DNA of 12,204 bases from Thiobacillus sp. UBA6918 (GTDB lineage Bacteria; Pseudomonadota; Gammaproteobacteria; Burkholderiales; Thiobacillaceae): the NCBI GenBank assembly GCA_002450925.1, contig DKAU01000051.1, positions 1 to 12,204 of the forward strand, in the 5' to 3' direction. This document shows, in pieces, positions 1-5,885 of this stretch. Each line of letters opens with the position of its first letter. Position 1 is the stretch's first letter. The notes beneath the pieces were generated by a model. The model made no database searches, was not told where the DNA came from, and saw nothing but the letters and a program-made list of their open reading frames with translations. A program made the translations under genes and the position numbers.

Positions 1-9
1 GCTTTCTGA

Positions 10-1251
10 TTACTTGTGACGTTTGCGATCGAGAAAACGGCCGATGCGGCCGATTGCCTCGCGCAGATCTTCTTCATGCGGCAGAAACACCACACGGATA
101 TGGTCCGGATGCGGCCAGTTGAATCCGGTGCCCTGCACGACCAGCACCCTTTCCTCTTCCAGCATTTCCAGAATGAACTGCTGGTCGTTGCGGACAGGGT
201 AAATCTTGGGATCGAGCTTCGGGAACAAATACATTGCAGCCTGCGGCTTGACGCACGACACACCCGGAATCTGCGTCAGCAGTTCCCAGGCAAGGTCGCG
301 CTGGCGTGTCAACCTGCCACCAGGCGCCACCAGATCGTTGATGCTCTGATAGCCGCCCAGCGCAGTCTGTATGCCGTATTGTCCCGGCACGTTTGAACAC
401 AGGCGCATGGAGGCGAGGATGTTCAGCCCCTCGATGTAGTCCCGGGCATGGCGGCTGTCGCCGGAAATCACCAGCCAGCCAGCGCGGTAGCCACAGGCGC
501 GGTAATTTTTGGACAGGCCGTTGAAGGTGATGATCAGCACATCATCGGCCAGCGCACCCATCGATGTGTGTGTGGCGCCGTCGTACAGCACTTTGTCGTA
601 AATCTCATCGGCGTAAATGATGAGTTGGTGCTGGCGCGCCAGTTCAATGATTTCCTTGAGCAGGTCATCCGGATACAACGCGCCGGTAGGATTGTTGGGG
701 TTAATCACCACAATCGCGCGCGTATTAGGCGTGATCTTGGCCTTGATGTCGGCAATGTCAGGCAGCCAGCCAGCGCCTTCATCGCAGATGTAATGGCGCG
801 GGGTACCGCCGCCAAGACTCACTGCTGCCGTCCAGAGGGGATAGTCTGGTGCCGGAACCAGTACTTCGTCACCGTTATTAAGCAGCGCCTGCATGGCCAT
901 CACGATCAGTTCGGACACGCCGTTGCCGATGATGATGTCATCCACATCAACACCCTTGATGCCCTTTTCCTGCGTGTAGTGCATGATCGCCTTGCGCGCA
1001 GCGAACAGGCCTTTGGACTCGCTATAACCCGAGGCTTTCTGCATGTTGCGGATCACGTCCTGGACGATTTCCTCAGGTGCCTCAAAGCCGAAAGGTGCCG
1101 GGTTGCCAATGTTGAGCTTGATGATGCGCTGGCCTTCCTCCTCCATCTGGCGCGCACGCGCCATCACCGGTCCGCGGATGTCATAGCAGACACTTTCCAA
1201 CTTGCCGGATTTTTTGACGGGCTTGAGCATTGGAGCCCCAGCATCATTCAT
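10..1251 (-). CDS. alaA: Alanine-synthesising PLP aminotransferase, AlaA-like
   Basis: This is a fold-type I, PLP-dependent aminotransferase closely resembling E. coli AlaA (YfbQ), which makes alanine from pyruvate and glutamate in the cytoplasm. Numbered from the ATG at 1251 (413 residues; E. coli AlaA has about 405), the visible landmarks are the N-terminal KLESVCYDIRGPV and LNIGNPAPFGF segments, the substrate-loop PAPDYPLW, NPNNPTG at 184-190, the PLP-ring aspartate D215 in YADEIYD, and the Schiff-base lysine K248 in FNGLSKNYRACGYRAGW. The C-terminal GTGFNWPHPDHIRVVFLP also matches the family. A TTG at 1263 would add four residues and has an AGGG six bases upstream; I prefer the ATG, but the choice is uncertain. 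The gene is divergent from the Mth938-like gene, and the competing hairpins in its leader may affect expression. The nearest alternative is another alanine/valine-type class I transaminase; specificity is inferred from similarity. Confidence 0.9.
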   Translation of the reverse strand: MNDAGAPMLKPVKKSGKLESVCYDIRGPVMARARQMEEEGQRIIKLNIGNPAPFGFEAPEEIVQDVIRNMQKASGYSESKGLFAARKAIMHYTQEKGIKGVDVDDIIIGNGVSELIVMAMQALLNNGDEVLVPAPDYPLWTAAVSLGGGTPRHYICDEGAGWLPDIADIKAKITPNTRAIVVINPNNPTGALYPDDLLKEIIELARQHQLIIYADEIYDKVLYDGATHTSMGALADDVLIITFNGLSKNYRACGYRAGWLVISGDSRHARDYIEGLNILASMRLCSNVPGQYGIQTALGGYQSINDLVAPGGRLTRQRDLAWELLTQIPGVSCVKPQAAMYLFPKLDPKIYPVRNDQQFILEMLEEERVLVVQGTGFNWPHPDHIRVVFLPHEEDLREAIGRIGRFLDRKRHK

Positions 1252-1261
1252 CGGATTTTCC

Positions 1262-1300
1262 AAAAAATGCCCTGAAAATCAGGGACTAAAAGGGCATAAT
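1262..1300. promoter_or_regulatory. Divergent promoter region with nested, competing inverted repeats
   Basis: The short region between alaA (minus) and the Mth938-like gene (plus) contains two overlapping inverted repeats. CCCTGA (1270-1275) pairs with TCAGGG (1279-1284), and ATGCCCT (1267-1273) pairs with AGGGCAT (1291-1297); both use 1270-1273, so they exclude each other. In the alaA direction the outer stem is followed at once by a T-run (1266-1262), which looks terminator-like. In the plus direction CTGAAA (1272-1277) and CATAAT (1295-1300), 17 bp apart, form a reasonable sigma-70 promoter for the Mth938-like gene. The repeats therefore overlap a promoter and could be an operator, a leader hairpin or both. 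The repeats are seen directly; the function is inferred. Confidence 0.45.
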
Positions 1301-1350
1301 TCTACTTGAGCCGGACTATACCGGCAAACGGAAACGGGCTGAGAACGAGT

Positions 1351-1722
1351 TTGAAATTACATCTGAACAATACCGATGGCATGTACCAATTTACCGGCTA
1401 CGGGGAAGATCATGTACTGGTCAACGGTCAGCGGTTTGATTTTGGCCTGGTACTCGGCCCTTCGCTACTGGACCGCGAAAGTCTGTCTTCGGTGAGTTTC
1501 GAAGCGCTGGAAGAAAGACATTTCTCCCACTTGGCCAGCCTGGGCATGGAAATCGTCCTGTTGGGCACCGGGCCAAGATTACGCTTCCCCCACCCGTCCC
1601 TCACCCACTCACTGCTCGAAGCCAGGATAGGACTGGAAGTCATGGACACCGGTTCCGCCTGTCGTACTTTCAACATTCTGGCTAGCGAGGGCCGGAAAGT
1701 ATTGGCAGCAATCCTGGCCTAA
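1351..1722 (+). CDS. Mth938-like (DUF498) domain protein
   Basis: This small protein (123 residues from TTG 1351) belongs to the Mth938/AAMDC/NDUFAF3-like family. Bacterial members are compact single-domain proteins of about 120-130 residues whose molecular role is unsettled; the mitochondrial relative NDUFAF3 helps assemble complex I. Family features are the start LKLHLNNTDGMYQFTGYGEDHV, a conserved central block with LLGTG at about 84-88, and the ending GLEVMDTGSACRTFNILASEGRKVLAAIL. An upstream in-frame TTG at 1306 would add 15 residues with no family resemblance, and it lies about where the predicted promoter would start transcription; TTG 1351, preceded by a GAGAACGAG stretch, gives the family length. 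It is the only plus-strand gene, and its stop overlaps that of yrfG. Betaproteobacteria commonly carry this gene beside an AlaA-type aminotransferase, so a functional link is possible but unproven. Confidence 0.78.
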   Translation: MKLHLNNTDGMYQFTGYGEDHVLVNGQRFDFGLVLGPSLLDRESLSSVSFEALEERHFSHLASLGMEIVLLGTGPRLRFPHPSLTHSLLEARIGLEVMDTGSACRTFNILASEGRKVLAAILA

Positions 1723-1727
1723 GCCAG
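1714..1727. other. Overlapping convergent stop codons inside a small hairpin
   Basis: The plus-strand TAA of the Mth938-like gene (1720-1722) and the minus-strand TAG of yrfG (plus bases 1719-1721) share the four bases CTAA. These four bases form the loop of a perfect 5-bp inverted repeat, CTGGC (1714-1718) with GCCAG (1723-1727). No U-tract follows on either strand, so it is not a typical intrinsic terminator. I see no other terminator between the convergent genes. Confidence 0.5.
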
Positions 1728-2378
1728 ACCGCCCATTACGTCCCGAAACGAATGTATTGCTTCAAACTCTTCGGGGTCTTTTTCCGGCAGACGCGTATCG
1801 GGAAACCGCACCGCCAACAAATGTTCAATTCCATAGGCCTGCGCACTGCGCAGCACCGGCAGGCTGTCATCGACCAATAGCGTTGCATCGGGATCGAAAG
1901 GCTCGCGCTCCTGCAGCTTGATCCAGAACGCCGGATTCTCCTTGGGCAGCCCAAGATCATGGGAAGTATGAAGTGCGTCGAAATGAGTCTCCAGGCCGGT
2001 CTTGCGCATTTTCAGGTCAAGACTTTTGCGGTGTGCGTTGGTCACCATCACTACCCGCTTCCCTACCCCACGAGCAGCTCTGAGAAATTCCGTTACGTCC
2101 GGATGGATGGCAATCAGATGAGCAACCTCTTCCTTGAGTTGTGCGATGTCGAGCCCCAGTTCAGAGCTCCAGAAATCCACGCAATACCATTCCAGTGAAC
2201 CCGCCCGGTGATAATACCGGCCTGCCAGCTCCTGCTTGGCAGCATCCAGGCTGATTTCGTTCTTTTCGGCAAAGCGCATTGGCACATGTTCGCGCCAGAA
2301 GTGGTTGTCGTAATAGAGATCTAGCAGGGTGCCATCCATGTCGAGCAGGATGGTCCTGATTTTGTTCCAGTCCAGCAT
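1719..2378 (-). CDS. yrfG: HAD-family GMP/IMP nucleotidase, YrfG-like
   Basis: A 219-residue haloacid dehalogenase-type phosphatase that matches E. coli YrfG (about 222 residues), a purine mononucleotidase acting on GMP and IMP. All four HAD motifs are present: nucleophile D13 and general acid D15 in LLDMDGTLLDL, T113-N114 in VMVTNAH, K146 in GLPKENP, and D170-D171 in LLVDDS. YrfG-type features between motifs I and II include DNHFWREHVP and EWYCVDFWSSELGLDI, forming a helical cap. The ATG at 2376-2378 directly abuts the rpoS TGA (2379-2381) with no spacer, and the preceding bases show only a weak ribosome-binding site, so translation probably depends on ribosomes finishing rpoS. The gene converges on the Mth938-like gene with a 4-bp overlap. 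Family assignment is firm; the preferred substrate is inferred from YrfG similarity. Confidence 0.87.
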   Translation of the reverse strand: MLDWNKIRTILLDMDGTLLDLYYDNHFWREHVPMRFAEKNEISLDAAKQELAGRYYHRAGSLEWYCVDFWSSELGLDIAQLKEEVAHLIAIHPDVTEFLRAARGVGKRVVMVTNAHRKSLDLKMRKTGLETHFDALHTSHDLGLPKENPAFWIKLQEREPFDPDATLLVDDSLPVLRSAQAYGIEHLLAVRFPDTRLPEKDPEEFEAIHSFRDVMGGLA

Positions 2379-3323
2379 TCAGAACAGTTCGTCTTTGGTA
2401 ACACCCTTGCGGCGTAAAATCTGGCGCAACACCCTCAACGCTTCCATCTGGATCTGACGGACACGTTCACGGGTAACTTTCAAATCAGACGCAAGATCCT
2501 CAAGAGTTGAGACTTCATAATTGTTGATGCCAAATCGGCGTTCAATGACCCAGCGCTGTTTCTCGTTCAACTGATCCAGCCATTCATGCACGTGATGTTC
2601 GATCTCGGAATGCTGAAGAACATCCTCTGGCATGTCTGCGCCGTCATCGGCAATGGCTTCGCCAAGCGAGAGACTGGGATCGATGTCGAGCGGTGCATCC
2701 AGTGAAGCCACCCGCTCATTCAGCGCCAGCACGCGCCTCACTTCCCCCGCGTCATGCCCTGTCAGGGCAGCGATGTCCTCTAGACCCGGATCGGTTATGC
2801 CATGTGCCTCAAGATGTCGCTGTGCGCGCAGGAAAACGTTCAATTCCTTGATGACGTGCACGGGCAAACGGATGGTGCGTGACTGGTTCATGATGGCACG
2901 CTCAATGTTCTGGCGTATCCACCACGTGGCATAGGTAGAGAAGCGGAATCCGCGATCCGGATCGAATTTCTCCAACGCATGGATCAACCCGAGATTCCCC
3001 TCCTCGACCAAATCAAGAAGGGTCAGACCACGATTTGCATAATGTTTGGCGATATTCACAACCAGGCGCAAATTATGCTCGATCATTTTCTGCCGGGCAT
3101 TGAAATCACCTTCGCGCGTACGACGGGCAAGGTCAACTTCCTGTTCAGGCGTCAGCAGTGGAGCCTGTCCAATATCGTTCAAGTACAGCTGGGTTACATC
3201 GACCTGGACGACAAAGTCATCGCCATAATAGGATTCAGGACTGGCGGTTCCAGTTTCGTCCTCGTTCTGGGAAAGTTCGTCTTTTTCTTCCTGGTCGATC
3301 GTGGGCTCTTCTTCTCGGCTCAT
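2379..3323 (-). CDS. rpoS: RNA polymerase sigma factor RpoS (sigma S)
   Basis: RpoS is the alternative sigma factor of the general stress and stationary-phase response; it binds core RNA polymerase and directs it to stress promoters. The protein has 314 residues (E. coli 330). Visible parts are an acidic, poorly conserved N-terminus (1-40), region 1.2 at about 42-70 (DVTQLYLNDIGQAPLLT), region 2 at about 77-150 (IEHNLRLVV, DLVEEGNLGL, FRFSTYATWWIRQ), region 3 from about 151 (RTIRLPVHVIKELNVF), and region 4 at about 248-305 with the helix-turn-helix TLEDLASDLKVTRERVRQIQ. K159 aligns with the E. coli lysine (K173) needed for recognition by the adaptor RssB. The surE-pcm-nlpD neighbourhood confirms RpoS rather than RpoD or RpoH. 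The ATG overlaps the nlpD stop as ATGA, with a GGAG ribosome-binding site five bases upstream inside nlpD. An additional promoter inside nlpD is likely by analogy but I did not identify it. Confidence 0.97.
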   Translation of the reverse strand: MSREEEPTIDQEEKDELSQNEDETGTASPESYYGDDFVVQVDVTQLYLNDIGQAPLLTPEQEVDLARRTREGDFNARQKMIEHNLRLVVNIAKHYANRGLTLLDLVEEGNLGLIHALEKFDPDRGFRFSTYATWWIRQNIERAIMNQSRTIRLPVHVIKELNVFLRAQRHLEAHGITDPGLEDIAALTGHDAGEVRRVLALNERVASLDAPLDIDPSLSLGEAIADDGADMPEDVLQHSEIEHHVHEWLDQLNEKQRWVIERRFGINNYEVSTLEDLASDLKVTRERVRQIQMEALRVLRQILRRKGVTKDELF

Positions 3324-4231
3324 TTACGCTCCGGCAGGTACTTCAAGGGATCAAGCGGCTTGCCATATTGGCGGATTTCAAAGTGCAGTTTGACACGTTC
3401 GCTGTCCGTGTTCCCCATCTCTGCAATTCTTTGCCCGGCCTTAACCCAGTCGCCTTCCTTGACTAGAAGTGCCTGATTATGCGCGTATGCAGTCAAGAAT
3501 TCACCAGAATGTTTCACAATAAGTAGTTTCCCGTATCCTCGCAAACCGCTGCCGCTGTAGACAATCTTACCCGGCGCTGCCGCTATTACGGACGAGTTCA
3601 TTTGACCGGCAATATCAATGCCCTTACCACCCGCCTGCCCAAAACTGCCCAACAGGGGTCCATCAGCAGGCCAGAGCCAATCATCCTGATCACCCTGAAG
3701 AACTGTTGATGTCGGAACATTTGCGGAAGATGGCGTTGTTTTCTGGTTTCGCGCAGCCTCCTCGGCAGAAGGCTTGCTGTTCATTGCAGACCAGTTTGCA
3801 TCGCTATAGGGCAACCGTTGTGCCTTGGGTTCAGTCAACACAGAAACTTCCTGGATTGGCTTCGGGGTAGCGAGAGCGTTATCACGCAGTGCTATCGTTT
3901 CCACTCCACGCGCACGTCCAACCGAGTCATCCGGCGGGGTCAGGCGCAACACCTGTCCAACCTTGATTACATCTGGCGACGTCAAGTTGTTCCAAAACGC
4001 AAGATCACGGTAATCCAGTCCATTTTGAAAAGCTATCGCAAAAAGGGTGTCGCCCTTTTGCACGATGTGCCTGCCATTCTGGTCGGGCTCGACGGAGCTT
4101 ACGGTGTAAACGGGCTTGTCCGCCTGCCTTGGGTCTTTTGCCGGTGGCCGTGCATCCCTGATTGGTGCTGGCCCAGGGGCCTCACAACCGGCGAGCAGAA
4201 ACAGGATCAGTAATGGCCAGCCGTACTTCAC
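3320..4231 (-). CDS. nlpD: Murein hydrolase activator lipoprotein NlpD
   Basis: NlpD is an outer-membrane lipoprotein that activates the periplasmic amidase AmiC during septal peptidoglycan splitting. The 303-residue protein starts with a signal peptide ending in the lipobox LLAGC (lipidated C16). Residue 17 is Glu, not Asp, so there is no simple inner-membrane retention signal. A LysM peptidoglycan-binding domain follows at about 53-97 (HIVQKGDTLFAIA, VIKVGQVLRL), then a polar linker, then an M23/LytM domain at about 187-297. That domain has lost metal ligands of active LytM enzymes: the usual histidine before GIDIAG is absent, and the HxH motif reads KLHFEIR. This degeneracy is normal for NlpD and means it activates rather than cuts. 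The start codon is GTG (4229-4231), overlapping the pcm TGA as GTGA, with GGGAG four bases upstream. It is shorter than the roughly 379-residue E. coli protein, mainly in the linker. Confidence 0.95.
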   Translation of the reverse strand: MKYGWPLLILFLLAGCEAPGPAPIRDARPPAKDPRQADKPVYTVSSVEPDQNGRHIVQKGDTLFAIAFQNGLDYRDLAFWNNLTSPDVIKVGQVLRLTPPDDSVGRARGVETIALRDNALATPKPIQEVSVLTEPKAQRLPYSDANWSAMNSKPSAEEAARNQKTTPSSANVPTSTVLQGDQDDWLWPADGPLLGSFGQAGGKGIDIAGQMNSSVIAAAPGKIVYSGSGLRGYGKLLIVKHSGEFLTAYAHNQALLVKEGDWVKAGQRIAEMGNTDSERVKLHFEIRQYGKPLDPLKYLPERK

Positions 4232-4884
4232 GACACTCCCGGCAGCAGTGGAACAAACTTCACAGCTTCAAGTTTTTCCTCGCGGAAATCATTACCCGTT
4301 CGCGTTACCACCAGCAATACCTGGTTGTCGTCACCCAAAGGCATGACCAGGCGCCCGCCCTCAGCCAATTGGATTTTCAGGCTTTCCGGTACTGCGCCAA
4401 ATGCGGCGGCAACCAGGATTGCATCATATGGCGCGCCTTCGGCATAACCATGCATCCCATCTCCATGTTTGAGCTTGATATTGTGCAGGCGCAATTCGCG
4501 CTGACGCTTGCGCGTTTGCCCAACCAGAGATGCAATACGCTCGATGCTGACAACCTCACGCGCCACCTGGGCCAATACGGCTGCCTGATACCCGCAACCC
4601 GTTCCGATCTCCAGCACTCGATTCAACTCTTTCCCATTACGCGCAAGCTCGGTCATGCGAGCAACAATGTAGGGATTGGAAATGGTCTGTCCGAAACCGA
4701 TTGGCAATGCCGTATCTTCATAAGCGCGGCTTGCGAGTGCTTCGTCAATAAAAAGGTGCCGTGGCACCACACCCATGGCGGCAAGTACCAGACTGTCGTT
4801 GATGCCCTGCTCTCGCAGGCGCTCTACCATGCGCCCGCGAGTGCGTGCAGAAGTCATCCCGATGCCGGCGCGTGGATTATTCAT
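4228..4884 (-). CDS. pcm: Protein-L-isoaspartate O-methyltransferase
   Basis: Pcm is a cytoplasmic repair enzyme that uses S-adenosylmethionine to methylate abnormal L-isoaspartyl residues in aged proteins, starting their conversion back to aspartate. Numbered from the ATG at 4884 (218 residues; E. coli 208), the visible motifs are PRHLFIDEA at 41-49, the active-site segment LPIGFGQTISNPY at 60-72 (S69), SAM motif I VLEIGTGCGYQ at 90-100, the acidic SAM-ribose region VVSIER at 111-116, HGDGMHGY, APYDAILVAAA, and the C-terminal KFVPLLPG. I chose ATG 4884 because it forms an ATGA overlap with the surE stop, as at the neighbouring junctions, and has AGGGA just upstream. An in-frame ATG at 4905 would add seven residues. 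Its place between surE and nlpD is the classical stationary-phase cluster. Confidence 0.95.
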   Translation of the reverse strand: MNNPRAGIGMTSARTRGRMVERLREQGINDSLVLAAMGVVPRHLFIDEALASRAYEDTALPIGFGQTISNPYIVARMTELARNGKELNRVLEIGTGCGYQAAVLAQVAREVVSIERIASLVGQTRKRQRELRLHNIKLKHGDGMHGYAEGAPYDAILVAAAFGAVPESLKIQLAEGGRLVMPLGDDNQVLLVVTRTGNDFREEKLEAVKFVPLLPGVS

Positions 4885-5633
4885 TGTTTCCCTGCCCCCA
4901 GCCATTTCTGTATGCCCTCGAATTGTGCATAACGGGTCAGGTCAATTTGAAGGGGTGTGATCGAAACCCGGCCGTTTGCCACGGCATAGAAATCCGTACC
5001 TTCACCAGCATCCTGAGCCAAGCCGGCGGCGCCAACCCAATACACAGTTTGCCCACGCGGGTTGACCGATTTCAGAACCGGTTCTGCCTTGTGGCGCTTG
5101 CCAAGGCGCGTAATTTCAATCTTGCCCAGATCATGCTTCGGCAGATCCGGGATGTTGATGTTAAGCAGCGTCGCCTCCTGCCAGGGGTTGGCCTGATAAC
5201 GCTTTACCAGATCCACGACTACAGCGGCCGCCGTATCAAAATGCTCATTCTGGATATTGGCGAGGGAAACCGCCATGGCAGGTATCCCAAGCAAAAACCC
5301 CTCTGTAGCAGCTGCCACCGTTCCAGAATAAATGGTGTCATCCCCCATATTCGCGCCGTGGTTGATGCCTGAAATGATCATGTCGGGCAGATGATCCAGC
5401 ATCCCGGTCACGGCCAGATGTACGCAGTCAGTGGGAGTGCCATTTACAAAATAGAAACCGGATGGCGCCTGCCGCAACATCAGCGGCCGATCCAGTGTCA
5501 GGGAATTGCTGGCCCCACTGCGATCTCGCTCGGGCGCCACAACAGTTACTTCGGCCACAGGCTCTAGCGCCTTGGCCAGTGCAGCCAGTCCGGGAGAAAA
5601 GTAGCCGTCGTCGTTGCTTAGCAGGATCCGCAT
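4881..5633 (-). CDS. surE: 5'/3'-nucleotidase (survival protein) SurE
   Basis: SurE is a metal-dependent phosphatase of nucleoside 5'- and 3'-monophosphates, linked to stationary-phase survival. From ATG 5633 the protein has 250 residues (E. coli 253) and starts with the invariant MRILLSNDDGYFSPGL, carrying metal ligands D8 and D9. Further landmarks are VVAPERDRSGASNSLTL with S39, the VNGTPTDCVHL block at 63-73, and SGINHGANMGDDTIYSGTVAAA at 88-109 with the conserved asparagines N91 and N95. An in-frame GTG at 5663 would add ten residues lacking family similarity and would overlap the tRNA terminator, so I reject it. The ribosome-binding site at 5633 is weak (only AACAAG). The stop overlaps the pcm start. 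Just 30 bases separate the start codon from the upstream terminator, leaving no room for an independent promoter of normal layout. Confidence 0.95.
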   Translation of the reverse strand: MRILLSNDDGYFSPGLAALAKALEPVAEVTVVAPERDRSGASNSLTLDRPLMLRQAPSGFYFVNGTPTDCVHLAVTGMLDHLPDMIISGINHGANMGDDTIYSGTVAAATEGFLLGIPAMAVSLANIQNEHFDTAAAVVVDLVKRYQANPWQEATLLNINIPDLPKHDLGKIEITRLGKRHKAEPVLKSVNPRGQTVYWVGAAGLAQDAGEGTDFYAVANGRVSITPLQIDLTRYAQFEGIQKWLGAGKQ

Positions 5634-5663
5634 AAACTTGTTATTGATGAATGAGGCGGACAC

Positions 5664-5688
5664 AAAAAAAGCCGCAGGTCATGCGGCT
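5664..5688 (-). terminator. Intrinsic terminator of tRNA-Pro
   Basis: Read on the minus strand, AGCCGCA (from 5688) pairs with TGCGGCT (ending at 5670) in a perfect 7-bp stem with the loop TGACC, followed by seven T residues (5670-5664). This is a classical rho-independent terminator downstream of tRNA-Pro. It ends 30 bases before the surE start. Bases 5664-5682 are repeated exactly at 8942-8960 inside pheS. Confidence 0.85.
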
Positions 5689-5756
5689 GATTTTACAACG
5701 TTGCTCAAGATTTCCCTGCATTGAAGCAGTGAAAATTGCATCTGGTATAGGGAAAT
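5689..5756 (-). other. tRNA-Pro trailer / surE upstream region with inverted repeat
   Basis: This is the stretch between the 3' end of the tRNA and the terminator. It contains an 8-bp inverted repeat, ATTTCCCT (5710-5717) with AGGGAAAT (5749-5756), and an inner TGCA pair. In the tRNA precursor this could fold into a stem directly after the CCA end. I found no convincing sigma-70 promoter for surE; a TAAAAT at 5690-5695 on the minus strand lacks a properly spaced -35 element. Confidence 0.35.
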
Positions 5757-5833
5757 TGGTCGGGGCGAGAAGATTCGAACTTCCGACCCCCTGCACCCCA
5801 TGCAGGTGCGCTACCAGGCTGCGCTACGCCCCG
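5757..5833 (-). tRNA. tRNA-Pro (anticodon GGG), CCA encoded
   Basis: The 77-nt minus-strand sequence folds as a full cloverleaf. The acceptor stem is CGGGGCG with CGCCCCG, with discriminator A73 and genomically encoded CCA (5759-5757). The D-arm is GCGC-AGCCTGGTA-GCGC. The anticodon stem CCTGC/GCAGG encloses the loop ATGGGGT, giving anticodon GGG for the codons CCC and CCU. The T-arm is GGAAG-TTCGAAT-CTTCT with one G-U pair. The C1-G72 first pair is characteristic of bacterial tRNA-Pro, and the sequence is very close to E. coli proline tRNA with the same anticodon. Confidence 0.97.
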
Positions 5834-5838
5834 ACGAA

Positions 5839-5875
5839 GCGCGAGATTGTAACAGAGTTTTGTGCAAAAAAAGAA
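5839..5875 (-). promoter_or_regulatory. Promoter of tRNA-Pro with GC-rich discriminator
   Basis: On the minus strand a strong -10 element TACAAT (5851-5846) is followed by the GC-rich stretch CTCGCGC, with a predicted start near 5839, about six bases before the mature tRNA. The best -35 is poor (TTCTTT at 5875-5870, 18-bp spacer, in a T-rich run). A GC-rich discriminator is typical of stable-RNA promoters under stringent (ppGpp) control, so growth-rate regulation is plausible. Read-through from merR is also possible, since no GC-rich hairpin precedes the T7 tract. Confidence 0.6.
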
Positions 5876-5885
5876 TCGGCGGAAG

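Noticed and set aside
448..1275. Long plus-strand open frame (275 codons) opposite alaA
   Set aside because: It is antisense to a strongly conserved aminotransferase, has no recognisable domain, and its composition reflects the reverse complement of alaA.
1306..1350. N-terminal extension of the Mth938-like protein from TTG 1306
   Set aside because: The extra residues do not resemble the family, and 1306 lies at the predicted transcription start; TTG 1351 gives the usual length.
3320..3760. NlpD as an inactivated peptidase because LytM metal ligands are missing
   Set aside because: Loss of these ligands is normal for NlpD and EnvC activators; the gene is full length and in its usual place.
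5634..5663. Longer SurE starting at GTG 5663
   Set aside because: The ten extra residues have no family match, and SurE proteins start with MRILLSNDDG at 5633; the extension would run up against the terminator T-tract.
5757..5833. tRNA-Pro as an attachment site for an integrated element
   Set aside because: tRNA genes are frequent integration sites, but here no integrase, direct repeat of the tRNA 3' end or foreign cargo is present; normal surE-operon genes follow.
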